This document shows positions 37,576-50,900 of a stretch of 64,000 nucleotides of DNA, in pieces (the stretch's first letter is position 1; each line of letters starts with the position of its first letter). Made by a program: the position numbers and the translations under genes. The DNA comes from Manduca sexta (taxonomy: Eukaryota > Arthropoda > Insecta > Lepidoptera > Sphingidae): contig NC_051138.1 of assembly GCF_014839805.1 (NCBI RefSeq), forward strand, positions 13,824,983 through 13,888,982. Reading direction: 5' to 3'. The notes below the pieces were generated by a model. The model worked only from the letters and a program-made list of their open reading frames with translations, searched no databases and was not told the DNA's origin.

Positions 37576-37889
37576 GGGTTGAACAAAGAAAATTTCTTTA
37601 CTTATACACTATACTAGGTCAGCCAACATTGTGTGTTTTCGACGATTTGCCAAGGATTCAGTTCCCTAAGGATTGCGTTAGGCAGGCGGGTAGTCGTAAA
37701 AAGTAATCCTTATTTAACGCGCAGCATGCGTATAAACGTGTTGCTAACCACGCCAACCCACGTTGGAATGAGATTAGGTCAGATTAAAAGAATGCTGAAG
37801 AGTGAAAATCTGACAAAAGCTTTATGTATGAGACATACCGTAAGAAAAGATATAAATTATCAGATTTTGTTAATTTCTTGCACGGCCAA

Positions 37890-37935
37890 GTAACTTCACT
37901 GCATCTGATGGTAAGTGGAGTAGGTTCCAATATAA
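37890..37935 (-). repeat. repeat family V end fragment
   Basis: ACTTCACTGCATCTGATGG and GTAAGTGGAGTAGG match only the terminal part of family V in reverse complement. Confidence 0.4.
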
Positions 37936-38585
37936 ACATATCACGTGCCAAAAGCTATGACTAAATACATTTCTCAACAATTTAAAGCAAGAAATACTGT
38001 CAGTGTATTAACTTCATAGTAAATGCGGTCATGCAGCCATCTACGCGGACACAATTTATCCGAAACGAATGATGTACACTCGTAAATCACGGGGCAGAAG
38101 TGGGGTGCCCATACGTCCCACATTTTCCGGGACAGCTATTTTTATACTTGCCTTTCGTTCCAGGGGTTAATAAAACATCTCGCAGAAAGGAGATTGGACT
38201 TATTTTCCAAATATGTTGATATTTTTTGCACGGTACCCTCACAAGTTCTTGTTCATTTTGCTCGCTGTATTTGAATGCGGAAATTATGAAATTTGAAAGA
38301 AATTTAGGGTAAGCGTTTTTTGCATACGTTTTAATAATTGAGGCACGTATACCTAAACATTAATGATTTGTCGTAGGTATCGTTATCGTAAGACGCATTC
38401 CATCTTGCTTTTAATACAAAACCTCTTCAACTGCTAAGTATAGGGAAGGTTGATGTGAATTAAAATTAAGTGTGTTATGCCAAATAACTCTAATAAAGCA
38501 TGAATAAATTAATAAAAAAAATATATATTTTTGTTATTTCTCAATCATAGACTGAATAGGATATTTGACTTATTTTTATTTATAA

Positions 38586-38782
38586 CTTTTATAAAATATC
38601 ATATAAATAATAACTTACTTTTAGAAAATCATTGAAATCTGATGAAAAAAATCTATAACTTATAAGCCATTGAAATTCGATAGTAAGAGTCAGTGTCAAA
38701 AAACAGAAGAGGGACGAAATATTTGCATGTGACGTCAGCAGGCATTACGATGCGCGTGAAAGAAAGAGATGGAGCGTATATC
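38586..38782 (-). repeat. intronic inverted-repeat arm 2
   Basis: Reverse complement of the 36131-36330 segment with scattered differences (for example TTGCATGTGACGTCAGCAGG, GAAAGAAAGAGATGGAGC, AATCATTGAAATCTGATG). About 2.3 kb of DNA separates the arms. Confidence 0.75.
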
Positions 38783-39391
38783 TATATCTTAATGTAATGT
38801 AATTTCTGAAAGACGACCAACCGATCATGTGTTTACCTGTTTAATATTGCTATTTTTTTTTCTTTTCTCCTGACTGAAAATTATGATTGTACATGTAGGC
38901 GAATGCACGCTGTACGCCGTTATTTAAGTAGGAATTTATGTTCTCTTTTATTTCCTATCTTTAATTTCATTTTATGCCGCTCTAGGTTTAATCGATTGGA
39001 TTTCATCTTATCCCATGTTAACGGTGATGTGCGTGCATTATTTTATAATATCCTGAAGGCTTTATCCCGAAAAAGTATGCAGCGGGAATTGGGACCTGTA
39101 ACGGGAGAAGTCGTTCATAAAGATACATCCGCAAACAATATCTAGAATAAAATTTATTCGCGCAGCGCATCGTATACCCGTATTAGCGGGAAGGGAACCA
39201 GTTCATTTGTGATGATAAAGTAAGCACAATAAAAAAAAACTTAAATATAAATTTGTCACAAAACGGCGGCAACTTATATGCGAGCATTTTTATCCTGTCT
39301 AAATAAAGCGCGCTAACTCGTCCTCGGTTCCCCTGCGGTGGCACTGACAGAAGAGAATTTTGTACTCAGCCGAAACTAATTTAAACTTTAG

Positions 39392-39433
39392 GCTCCTCTC
39401 CATCACTAACTTAGGTTAGTGATGGAGAGGAGC
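39392..39433. repeat. perfect 19-bp hairpin
   Basis: GCTCCTCTCCATCACTAAC at 39392-39410, loop TTAG, then the exact complement at 39415-39433. In dpr intron 1. Too short a stem with too tight a loop for a typical animal pre-miRNA. Confidence 0.85.
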
Positions 39434-39559
39434 ATAGTCTACATTAGGTATATGAGAAGCTAATTTTAAAAGAACATTAACTATTGTTTAGTTACCCATG
39501 CGACTCTACGGTACATTGTAGCTATGTATACATCATTTAAAAAACCTATGGGACTAATC

Positions 39560-39705
39560 TGAAGGTACATTCTTTGAACAAAAAATATTTTTCCAAATCA
39601 GTTCATAAGCAACCAAGTCCTTAGGTAACAAACATTAAAACAAAACACACACACACACGACGGATGGATAATCTTCTTTTTTCAAGTCGGTTAGTAAATT
39701 ATTCT
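39560..39705 (+). repeat. repeat ending TTTTTCAAGTCGGTTAGTAA (copy 2)
   Basis: CAAATCAGTTCATAAGCAAC, GTCCTTAGGTAACAAACA-TTAAAA, a CA run and a TCAAGTCGGTTAG end match the 23300 copy. In dpr intron 1. Confidence 0.6.
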
Positions 39706-40104
39706 AGGTTTTGCTTGCGGTTTCGACCACCTCAAATTATAGTTTCCTGGTTAAAAAGCAATTAATCTATCAATTAGGTTAAATTAATGTATCGCACTCT
39801 GGAATAATGAAGCTTCCGTTAAAGGAAAGACATTTCAAAATCTAATCTTCGAAAGACTAGCGCTTACAAACAAAAGAAAAAAAATGTGTTTCAGTTTATT
39901 ATTGTTTTCTTTGTTAAAACACGTGGGTCACTCGACGTTAGAATTTTATGATCCCCACCGTCTATAATGAAACAAAATATCAAAGAATTGTATATTTCCT
40001 GCCAGCCTAAAAAGAAACTATAGATATTGTGGAATTGTAAATTATTATTAGTTTCCAAACATTCAGATAGTTTAAAACCTCAATTCATGAAGTTTCCATT
40101 TCAG

Positions 40105-40304
40105 CGGACTCAGGAACGGAATCTCCTCACGATATCACCACAATGGACATCTCTTCCCGTCGGTTCAGAGCTGAGTTCCTGCAGGAGTGGAGCGGTTCTC
40201 CAGATGCGCCGTACTTCGATCCCAGTACGCCCAGGAACATCACAGGACTTGTTGGCCATCCAGTCAGACTGCTGTGCCGCGTCAAAAATCTTCAGAACAG
40301 AACG
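40105..40304 (+). CDS. dpr: dpr coding exon 2: linker and first half of Ig1
   Basis: The acceptor is CATTTCAG|CG and the donor is AACG|GTAAGT. The exon encodes residues 25-91. An acidic/polar linker is followed by PYFDPSTPRNITGLVGHP and LLCRV, the A and B strands of the first Ig domain with its first disulfide cysteine (Cys82). The PYFD...PRN-T...VG...CRV pattern is typical of Dprs and DIPs. Sequons occur at N69 (NIT) and N89 (NRT). The exon ends in phase 0 within the domain, before the VSW of strand C, a common Ig-splitting intron position in this family. An ATG at 40143 is internal and not needed as a start. Overlapping frames on both strands here are shadows. Confidence 0.94.
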
Positions 40305-41764
40305 GTAAGTACTTTTTTTTCTTACTAAATCATCGGTTCTGGAAGAATCTTCTGAAAGAAAATTATGCACATGCTGAGAGATACCAGCACAATTATGTAC
40401 ACTTTTGGCTGCTTATGTTGCCGAATGCAACTAACCTTCAACGATGAACGCAATTCAATGGATAATGGAGATACTCTAAATCCTTAGTAGGTATGCTAAT
40501 ATTAGCGAGCATTGGTAGTATAAGTATATTAGGAAAATAGTATTACCATCTGGCGAGTGGATTCCTCGTGTCACTGCTTACCACCTGGCGAATGGATCGT
40601 TCGTCGTTGTATAAAAACGAATAATTTTTAAGGTTTGGATCATTCTAACATAAGCATATTATATTCTCGAACGTATGTCACGCACATAGTAATGATCTGG
40701 TTATACACAGTTGTAGTTTATTTTGTTCACATAATTAATTTACAAATATATACTTTTAATTTAATTTACTAATATATAATTATGAGAGAGGAGGACAAGG
40801 CTCCGACCTTACCACAATGTTTGTCTTGTGTAAAACGTATTTATTTTTCATATTCATTTTTCAACACGCACTCAATGTCATGTGACTGGTTAACTTTAAT
40901 CACAAAGATAATGGGACCTCGCTGTATATCTCGGTATAATAATTTATAATGTACTGATTTTGATGTAGAATCTTCTATTAAAACTACAAATTCTCACAGC
41001 CACTCTAAGAACGTTAATGGAATGCCAAAGACTACTAACTTACTCCTGAATTAAAATAGCTATCAGATTCTACATTAAGCCATCGAAAGACTGTAGATTA
41101 TTTGAGCAAAGCCGTAAAACTGGCACATATGTTAGAAGTGGCAATTTATTCCGGCACTTTCAGTGAAAATCTGGTTATAGGAAGAACTCACGGCCAGTAG
41201 AATTGCCATCCTACAGTCTATTGAACCCGAAATAACTTATTGTAAATGGTTTCAGTGTTGAAGTTCCTTCTGGATAAGGTAATAAAGTGCGTTGAAATAT
41301 TCCCAGAATTTGTTCTGGTAAAAATTGTTGGAATATGTGATTACGTTACGTGTACCTACAGATCATTTTGTAGTGGTGATTGTCGAAATGTCTTAAAGAA
41401 ATCATTTGAGGAAATAAGTGATGAAAATAATACGTACACTGCCAGTAGCAATATAGTGATTTATAAAAATCAAAGACGTCACAAACTTAACACAAAAAAT
41501 ATGACTTCAGATTAAAATTTCAATAACCGATCCCAATCTCAATCTGAAATTCGAGTCCGGGAATATACCAAACAAAAAACAAGAAGACAGATAAGATAGA
41601 TAAAATATGTGATTGGGACCCTTTATTAAAAGCGATGTATAAATAACCTACGTGTACCTAGAAATAAGCCCTTCTATACGTTCTCAATAAATAAATATGA
41701 TTTCTAAAAACACCACATAAGTTAACACTGTTTTGAAGACCTTTAAACCGCCTTTGTTTCTCAA

Positions 41765-41947
41765 CAGGGCCCTTATTCTGTATGATAGTGTAAACGCGTA
41801 ACGCGGCCGTGTCATGTTATCTTCGAGAAATGTGCGTGGAATGATATTCTGTAAGCCAAATTTCTATAGTCCTAAACATGCTGCGTTGTGTTACGTGCTT
41901 GTTACGCACTGTCAAAATAACGTGCGGGATAGAGAATAAGGCCCCTG
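41765..41947. mobile_element. MITE with CAGGGCCCTTATTCT inverted ends (copy 1)
   Basis: It starts CAGGGCCCTTATTCT and its reverse-complemented end reads CAGGGGCCTTATTCT, with 14 of 15 matching. About 183 bp, no coding capacity. The interior shares AACGCGTAACGCGGCCGTGT with copies at 48211 and 58617. Lies in dpr intron 2. Target duplication not resolved. Confidence 0.85.
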
Positions 41948-43109
41948 CTTGCGATATGTAATTTACAACATGACAGGTCTAAACCTATTTTTAGTGTCTA
42001 ATAGTTGAATAACCTATACAAGAAGTCAAGGAAACCCACCACTGATCTGATGTATATAAGCAAATTCTGATACCTTCAAAGTCCTGAAACAAATGTCAGG
42101 AAAGCAAGTTTCCTCGCTTTTTTTAATTCAACGAATACCCAAATGATTTCGAAAAGATCCATCCCTCGCTTGGGTATAAACTCTCAATTCTCGTCTTAGC
42201 AGTCCATTCGACTGCCGCTATAGTGATATATCACCGTATGTTTTTAATTTAATAAACTACTTTTACGTAGCTTGTCGTTTACACTATCATCCATCCCTAT
42301 TGTTTAAATATTAGGATATAATAATTACTATAATAGCACGGGCATTAATATCGTATGCATGAAGCAATCACCTGTTCACTCGGGAATGACAATATCCAAC
42401 TTGCTAATGACCATACAGGTGTTAAGCCTTGATACATGAGCTTATGCGGTGATGATTGACGAGGAGTTATCGGTCCGAACCATCTGTTTGCTTCGAAAGC
42501 ATTATATTGACAGGCTTACATCTAGACAAGAGGGACATGTGATGTGAAATAGGTGTAATTGTCAATTTTAAATGACAATCAAAGATAGAAATAGTTTGAA
42601 GCTTAATTAAATTACTAGATGTTAATACCCGCATGAGTTTTTGCCCACGATACCTACACAATTTTTTTATAAGGAAAGTTCTTTTCAAACAATTTATGTG
42701 TATCTGTCACTTATACTAAATACATAAATTAAAAAATGATTGGATTCTGCAAATTTGTTACAAATCTTTTTTGATACAAATTACGACATCGACATGCCAG
42801 TTGTAACCCGGTCGTCTTATAGTTGACTGTATATCCCCATTTTTTGTTTTAATTTTAACTAGAACACAAAGATAATTGATTTTGTGTTTCTTTGGATAAA
42901 GTTTGCTAGCACTTCAGTTATCAATCAACAAAATTTGTTTAAAACTAATTTGAGGTTAACGTTGTGGGTTACACAGTTATTATTTATTGTACCAACTGTT
43001 TTGTGTTGATTTAATACATATTATTTGTTGTCCCAAGGTTAATAAATAAATAAATAAATTACCTGTTAGAATAAAAAAATATGGTAAGGCTTATTTGTGT
43101 TTGCTACAA

Positions 43110-43445
43110 AACACTGAACGTTTGACAGACCGAGGTAGATCACTGCACACGACCGCAGCTCCGTCCTCGCCGCGTCCCCCGTCCCCCCGACCCTTCTGAT
43201 AATTCCGGCCCGTGTGCCGACGTAAACTAGTTACACTAATGGGTCGCTTGCGCAACTCTCGCGATTCCCATAATCGTTGATATCTCATCCTCCCTCAGTG
43301 AGCGTCCTCAGCCGAGGCCGTGACCCTTTAGAGGGTCGTCCTCTTCGTCATTTAAGGGCCCCCAGTGCCTAAAGCACTCACTCGCAAGACCGGTGTGTAT
43401 TTATAAGCCGGGCCTGCCAGGCTAACACACGTAGTCGAGAAAAAA
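43110..43445. other. GC-rich island in dpr intron 2, unassigned
   Basis: The base composition jumps here: CCGCGTCCCCCGTCCCCCCG, CCTCAGCCGAGGCCGTGACC and GGGCCCCCAGTGCC lie in otherwise AT-rich intron. A TATTTATAAGCCGGGCCTG stretch near the right end has a TATA-like element. It may be a mobile-element fragment or a regulatory element. No coding frame with recognisable motifs is seen. Confidence 0.35.
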
Positions 43446-43999
43446 ACAGATCGAGGCATTTCCCGGCTATCGGCGGGTTGCTGAAATATTGGCGAAAGTA
43501 TTTCTGTAATGTGATGGTTTGTTGAAATGTAAAAAGTGGTGGTTCTTTTTTTTTATTAACTATATTATTAATCGTATAAAAATACCCGATTAAAAACTTT
43601 CTATACTTGTTAATAAAAAAAAAAAAATGTTTTCCTATCCGTGTTTTTCTACGCTGGCTGTTTACCACATTTTTTTACGTAAGCGTCTCTGATTATTTTA
43701 ATTGGTTACATTAATTGCTTTCACGCAAATCAAAATACACCCCTTTTCCTAAATTGTGCCAGTATATTTACATAAGTTTACATAATATAATGTAGTGAAA
43801 TAAACGCTTCCAAGCGCTTGCTTCGAAGTTAATTAAAATCATGTGTTAAATCGTATATAACCTTCATTGATCTAATGGCTTATACTGGGTCTCAGAACCT
43901 AATGTTTCTTAGCGCGATTTTTTACCAACAGTTCATAATGATTAATTAAATAGCGTGGAAAGATGTAGCGTTGAGGCATATGAGAGAATGTCAAATTTT

Positions 44000-46900
44000 C
44001 AAAAACGACATCTTGGATTGAGCGAAGTGGAAAAGTAAAACGAGGAACGTTGACCCCACCACCATATAGGAAGCTTGGAAGAAAAAGAGTTCATAATCCT
44101 TAATTACTCATCGATAGTTAATTAGAGAATGTGTTGATATATCATTAAATAATCAGCTGGCGATTGATTTAGCAATTAGTTGACGCAACCGGCAAATATA
44201 ATATTTAAAGCAATGCTTTTAAAATAACTGTAAAACAAAAGATTGACATCTCATTGCCGCCATTTATTTCGTATATCTGGTGCAACAATTCAATAGCATC
44301 TGCGCAACTTCTCCGTTGTACAAAAGAAACTAAAATCATCCAAAAAGTGTAACACGACCCGAAACACTCCCGCGAAAAATTCAGGACCACAAAACAATTT
44401 TATATGCGAAATTCGATACCAAAAATTCGTTCCATGTAGGTTCGTAAAATCTTGTTACAGCCACTACAGCTTTATATTTATGATTAGCTTTTAATAGGAA
44501 TCGTTTCGCGTTAGAATTGAGCACTTATTGAGCACCTTTACAGGAGAATGTTCAAACGATCCATTACAGTAGAGCCTTAGAGAGAAGTATAATGGAACGC
44601 GTTTTGGGATCAGTAATCTAAAGGCAGCTAAAGTAAAGTATATTTTTACTTTTTTGTATAATTTATAGTAATAAATGTTATGACATAATAACGTAGCGAT
44701 ATACTAATGTAAGTTAAATAACTTATTATTATAACAAACTACAATATGACGTGTGAAAGTAAAAAAGCATGTCATCATTTTCACAAATATCTTATAAGAC
44801 ATTTTATAAAACATTGGTTAGGCGACAAACTTTAATCGATGCTAACGCGATACTAAGGCCGATTGTGCTAATTAGATCAATTTTAGTGTGCTACTAGAAA
44901 ACTGTTTATGTGACTTCTATACATTTTTATAAAAATCATTGGTAAATGCCGTTAAATTTAACATTAAAATCCGTCTTTAGTGAGGGTCATGACAAATTTA
45001 CTTAACATTTGATATCCCATTGTGACATGCAATAATGAGTGAAGTAATTTGTATACTCATTTTTCAATCTTGCAACTTGATCTCAGTTATGTTACCAAAC
45101 AAAAACATGGCGTAAAAAACAAGTTGATATTTTTTTTGCAAATTCCAAAATAAATGTTCCTACAACAAAACACCTGATGTTTTACAGCTTTTTCTTGATA
45201 TCCGAAGACCACCTGACATTATGTATTAAAGTGAGCCATGACAAACTCTGAAACGACTGTTTGTAAATACATTTTTATAGACTCATAACCTGGAGTATTT
45301 CGAAGTGCCGCTTCAAACTTTTCTGACTTATCACGACATTAACTATGACTAATAGTACTTAGATCGTGTTTGCTTCTAAGAGTCTTTAATGTTGTATCTG
45401 TCAACTTTTGCACGCGCATTACGGACATTTGAACAGATTTGAGGTGATATTTTTTATGTTTTGAAACGAAAATGATTTTAATATTTGTTGCTCGCCTTTG
45501 TTATAAGATGTTAATATTTGTAATATTGCTTCCTGTTCTTTATAAACTTTTAACCTTTGTTCCAAATTCTATGGATTTATAGTGATGTGCAGAAACCATA
45601 TTACGCGTTTGCAAACGTATAATGTTGATCTATCTGAATTCTAGAGCGACAAAGGTCGACAGTAATATCGTTTTATCTCTCTCACACCTTTTCGGCCATA
45701 TTAACTTCACAGCTGAACAGGCGACTCGTAATCCATCCTTCAATGTAATTACACAACGAATATTAACAACATGGTAAGGGTCCATTCCAGGAAAATTATA
45801 TGTTCTTGTCAGATTAATATCGCGGTTGAAGCTAACTAAACTTTTTTTCGAAAAAATTGTTTAATTTTAATGTTCTCTCTGGATGTCAACATACCAGAGT
45901 TTTTGACTTTGACCTTCCATTCGCCCGTCAGTCCTCCCCCACTGATTCATTCATCATACCAACTGACCGCAACAGATTGGAAAATCGAAGTCAAAATCTA
46001 GTTTAATTAAACATTTGTTCAATAAATCAAAAAACTTGTCCAACTTAGTGAAATTTGATTGCGTAACCAGACCTCTGTTCTTAGTTATACGACGCCTACA
46101 ACTTCGTAGAAAATTGATTTTGTGTCTGAACTATAAAATCAATGCTCAGATGATAGTTAAAACTTTGAGAAGTCCAATTCCAATTCTTTCAATCTCAATT
46201 CGAGCATTGTTAGTAACTTTATAAAATGAACTATACGGATGTTATTTAACATTATCCTTATCCAAAACCATTGAGTCGATTTTAATCCTTAATGAGAAAT
46301 TTTCAATGCTATCATCACTAATATAAAACGACATAATAATGATGTACATAGGCTCTAAGACAATTATGAGGGGGATGATGCAGTCGTATAAATTAAACTA
46401 ACAACTTTAGAGAAAAATGTGTTGCGCCGAGAATAAGTACAGTCAGCCACGTAAGTACGCCTAAACAAATTAAAAATGTGAAAAAATGTTGACAAGAACA
46501 TAAAAGTATATATGCAATTTGTAGTTTTTAATTTATTCGACTACTTATTGAGTGCCATGGTGACATAACGCAAGTGGTAGGTGTGATTTGAAACAGAGTG
46601 GTCAAGAGATATAATGAAAATAATATAAAGATAATAAACTAATGAAAATAGTTGAACGCCTTTGCCGATCGGCAAACAGATCTGCCAGAAATAAGCAAGA
46701 AACAAATATTTCAATGCGCTAAAATTTTAATTTATTAATTAACAGTTGATTAAAAGGCTTTATTATTGTTACTTATGTGGATCCCTTTACATTATCGAAC
46801 CATATACTTTACTCAAAATTAGCTATTATTAAACTCTGTCAGATTATAAATTTAAAAACATTCAAAGTCAAAAAGTACATTTTTAAATTCTCTTTTTAAA

Positions 46901-48200
46901 GAAAGTTACAACGAAATCCTTCCCAAAAGTCATTGTTATGAAACGTATCTTGCTAATGCAAAACTATGCAAATGAAGGGAACATTTCGATGGAAAATAAA
47001 AGGAAGTCCCGCTGAAGAACTAAGACTTAGGGATTGTAAGCAATTTAACTGATTTTCAATTCCCTAATTGATTTGGGTCGTGTTAACTGAAACTTCTGTA
47101 TCTAATTTGACGAAGTTTGAATGTACCGTGTATTTTCAGTTGCGAGTTGAGAAGTGAATTATAAAATTGTCTTTAACACTTCCACAGACAAATCGGGTTT
47201 GCTTTTCACTGAGAATCAATTTGTTTAGAGTTTTAACGTCTCTGAAATGTACAACGTACGTAAAGAATGCATTAAAATTAAAGGACAATGCCCAAAACCA
47301 GGCTATCTTTGCGTCACTCATGCGTCTTAACCAAATATCTTTAAAAAATATTTATTTTAATTATTATTTCACTTGTATTTATTTCAGTCATAAGCAAATG
47401 GGGGTTTTAAAGATATGATAAAAAAAAGTTGTTTATGAATGTATTTCCATATGTCATCGACCTCAAAATTAGGAACTTATAATAGGTAACATATTTTTTT
47501 TTTGTTTATAAAGTTGGTTTACTTTTCTGTTAAAATGTTTTTGCCTAGAAATGAGAGTTTTTGTCTTCATCTGGTTTGTGGGATTATTGGATTATTGTCG
47601 TCACGTGTAATCCCCACGTCTACACGACGTTGTATTCCAATTATATTTAAATTATTATTGCATAAAGCGAGCCGCGTAAGCGCTTTAGTTATCGCAGACA
47701 CAACAAAAAATGGCGCCAACTGACTGTCAATATTTCGTTTCATACAATTACTATGATGGCAGTCGCTTCAACCAATTTATGTAACTAAGCAATACTTAGT
47801 TGAAAATTGCCTCGACTATACCGACCGTTGGCAGGCTAATTGAGTAAAACGTAGTAGTTTTTTTGAGAAATTGAGTTTTATACGTATTTAGAATCACATT
47901 ATTTATCAATTTTTTGAGATAACAATTTGTCGAAAAAATTTTCCATAAGTCAATTAGCCGTCCAGCCGTCGATATTCATTGGTAATTCAATTGAAAAGAC
48001 AAAAATGTACCTTGTATAAAACCGATTTGATTAAAATATAAACAGAATAATAAGTTTAAACCAATTGAATTAAGGTTTTTTATTATAATACTATTATAAA
48101 TAGCGCTTGTTTTAATAAATTTGAGCTTATACCTCACCGTTTGACTCTCTCCCTACCTACGCAGCTTTATTCATATCATTCCCCTTTCATTTTATAACGT
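44000..48200. other. dpr intron 2 interior, nothing recognised
   Basis: AT-rich intron. No extra Ig-type exon with splice sites was seen, and no complete repeat. Short frames (for example 46015, 47167, 47502) have no recognisable features. Confidence 0.5.
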
Positions 48201-48210
48201 CTATATAAGC

Positions 48211-48395
48211 CCCTGGGCCCTTATTCTCTATGACACTGCAAACGCGTAACGCGGCCGTGTCATGTTATCTACGGGAAATTTGTGTGGAATGGTATTCTAT
48301 ATGCCAATTTCTATTGTATTGAACGTGACGCGATGCGTTAGGAGCTTGTTACGCACTGTAAAAATTACGTGTGGCATAGACAATAAGGTCCCAGG
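48211..48395. mobile_element. MITE with GGGCCCTTATTCT inverted ends (copy 2)
   Basis: CCTGGGCCCTTATTCTCTAT at the left pairs with an end reading CCTGGGACCTTATTGTCTAT in reverse complement. The same interior (GCGTAACGCGGCCGTGTCAT) as the 41765 copy is present, with more substitutions. Also in dpr intron 2. Confidence 0.82.
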
Positions 48396-49624
48396 TTATA
48401 CACACGCTTATATATTATTTGCAACTAAATGACGAGACGAGGATGATGATGGTAAGCTATACCACAGTCAGTAAACAGTAACACCATACACACCTTGTTA
48501 TTACAAAGTACCGCGTGGTACTCTCCTGCTATCGTATTCTCTGAGACATTGTAAGTCCGGTTATCAGATTATTATTAAAGCTTTAACATTATCTAAAATT
48601 AGTATTTGTTGTATTATAATATCAGCACTGTATTTTACACCGTTTTGGAACCGATCAATTTAAATTATGTATGAGTAACAGAGTTTAAAAAAAATACCAT
48701 TTTTTTAATCATTAAAATTATTGTTTACGAATAATAAATGAGAACTCGTGGTAATGCAACTAAATCTCACGCACTACTACGATCTCTAATATCAGTGCCA
48801 TTCATAACTATGAATAATTGTCGTCATGTTACTATAATTATCAAACTCGAACGAGTGAAACATAATATTATCAAAAACTTCTTTTTTTTATTATCAACAG
48901 TATAATAAATCACAGTTTTAAATTTGACAATTAATTAATTTTGATCTTATCAAAGTCTAAATAAACCTTTAAAGTATTTAAACAAGAAAATGTAAACATA
49001 AATTATTTAAAGAACATTTAAAACGTTTAAATTAAACCATGTTCAACGTGTTAAAGGATTTTGTTAAATAAAACAATCTTAACATTCCATCTCAAATATT
49101 TTTTGTTTGTTACTCTTACTACGTAAATATGTTGATACTACGAAAACATAACTTTAAACTGATGATTAAATAAATGGTAATTTTAAATAAGTTTTTTTTT
49201 AAATAATTATATTTTTTAAATTCTTTATTACCGCCTTATCGGCCAAGAGGTTAGACGTAACAAATTATTTAATTTATGTTTTAATATAACTTTCTTTGTG
49301 TCCTAATTGAGGAGACCCAGTATTTTTGGAATTGGATATTATCCAATCCGATGATTAATCTGCAATAACTTACAAAGGTATAAGTTTATACGTGTATGTA
49401 CATTTTATAATCCCTGCACAAAAAAGCAAAAAGAAAGAAACGCAAACAAAAAAAATAATTACATGCAAACTGTTCGCTATATTGTTTTTGTCTTTTCCAT
49501 AGAATTCTAGTATGTTTATATGCAAAATTATTCAAGAACATCTCGTAATGTTTGCAGCGTACAGCTTAAAAGTGAGTTTACCGTAACGTTTAAAGATTAT
49601 CATTTTTTTATTCTACTTCAATAG

Positions 49625-49740
49625 AGAACCAGCATACCGCTCGCCTGTTAGTAGTCGATACGACCACCCATAAACAGTTGCGACGCCATACAGAACTTTG
49701 AATTCCAAAGTTAGTCGTAGCACTCTATTGCGTTCGTCAG
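49625..49740 (-). repeat. fragment of the 18847-type repeat
   Basis: The reverse complement ends ACTGTTTATGGGTGGTCGTA-TCG, matching the terminal block of the 18847 element. It directly precedes a family V copy. Confidence 0.45.
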
Positions 49741-49755
49741 CAAATCTTATGTTTT

Positions 49756-49991
49756 GCTGGTGGTAGGATATATTTTATATCCAACCGGATAGCGACCACG
49801 ATAGGTGTCTTTACCCGCCATAGCGGTTTACGTAAATGTGTCGCGGTCTGGGATCAACCTGTGTATACTGGGTCCGACAGGCCGGCATAATTATGGCGAG
49901 TACCGACATCTCTCGTCAGTCGATATTCTATTCGACCCAATTACACTTATCATCAGATGCGGTAGTGTCACTACACCGTGCATATAAAAAA
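49756..49991 (+). repeat. repeat family V, full copy in dpr intron 2
   Basis: GGTAGGATATATTTTATATCC, CGGATAGCGACCACGA, CAGGCCGGCATAATTATG, CTCTCGTCAGTCGATATTCT and a CGTGCATATAAAAAAAC end. Overlapping small frames here come from the repeat. Confidence 0.82.
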
Positions 49992-50009
49992 ACAACCGTG
50001 CATGTACTC

Positions 50010-50095
50010 CTGCTTGGCGGTAGAAATAGACATTGCAGTGTATCTACCCAGACAGCGCCTTGCATCCAAGAGACCTACCATCAGTATTAGAAACA
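50010..50095 (+). repeat. short repeat fragment
   Basis: GGTAGAAATAGACATTGCAG, CTACCCAGACAGCGCC and GACCTACCATCAGTA; a similar AGAAATAGACATTGCGGTG occurs at 34450. It follows directly on a family V copy. Confidence 0.45.
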
Positions 50096-50680
50096 ATGAT
50101 GCGTTCAAATGTTACACAGTGTACATTAAACATTCGATTACTTTCTGTTTATAACCTGAAACAAATATCTGCTTTCACAAGACAAATATCGAGGTGGAAA
50201 TCAAACCTATTAATAGCATAGGCAATATATACTGCAACACGGATTTGTAACCTTGGCCTTTTACGTATAGAACCTTTGCTCAACAGGCGATTATTGTTCA
50301 CAAAATGATATCAAGAGGTGATATTATCATATAAATCAATTGAGATTGAAGTTTATTGTATTTGGCAATAGAACACTCAGAATCAATTCGTCATTTCATA
50401 CGGAATCAATTCATCTGAGTTTGTATTATGGGTTGAAGGACTTGGACTTGAATTAAAGCATACGAGTATATTGATAAAACTAACAAAGGTGAAAATTAAT
50501 ATTGTCAGTTCAATATATCATACCTGTATTGCGATAAGTGATCATAGCGCATTGTTATAATAGCATTTCAAAAATGACAAATACATTTATTGGTATGTAA
50601 CCTTTTCAGTTGTCAATAAATAAAAAAATAACTTTTCAGTAGCAGAGGAGGCTCGCTCGGATGACGCTTTAGATAAGTTA

Positions 50681-50900
50681 CTTGTATCCGCCCAGGTAGC
50701 CCGAACACGAGGTGTAAAAATTAGTTGCCTGTGTGTCATGTTCTGGTATCAGGCTGTGTATATCCGGCCTCAAATGGACCGGCATAATTGTGACGACGGG
50801 CAAGGAATAAAAATGTCTCGTCAGTCAACACACTATCTGGACACCACTCCGCTGACCATCAGCTGCAATACAGTCACTTTGCAGACACTGTATAAAAATA
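50681..50900 (+). repeat. repeat family V copy ending 42 bp before dpr exon 3
   Basis: TATCCGCCCAGGTAGC, GTGTATATCCGGCCTCAAAT, GGACCGGCATAATTGTG and CCACTCCGCTGACCATCA. The left palindrome is lost. It lies just upstream of the 50943 acceptor. Confidence 0.75.

Noticed and set aside
39392..39433. microRNA precursor
   Set aside because: A 19-bp perfect stem with a 4-base loop is shorter than animal pre-miRNA hairpins, which need about 22 bp plus a larger loop.
40110..40370. Open frames on both strands over dpr exon 2
   Set aside because: Only the frame giving PYFD...CRV continues across both splice sites; the others are shadows.
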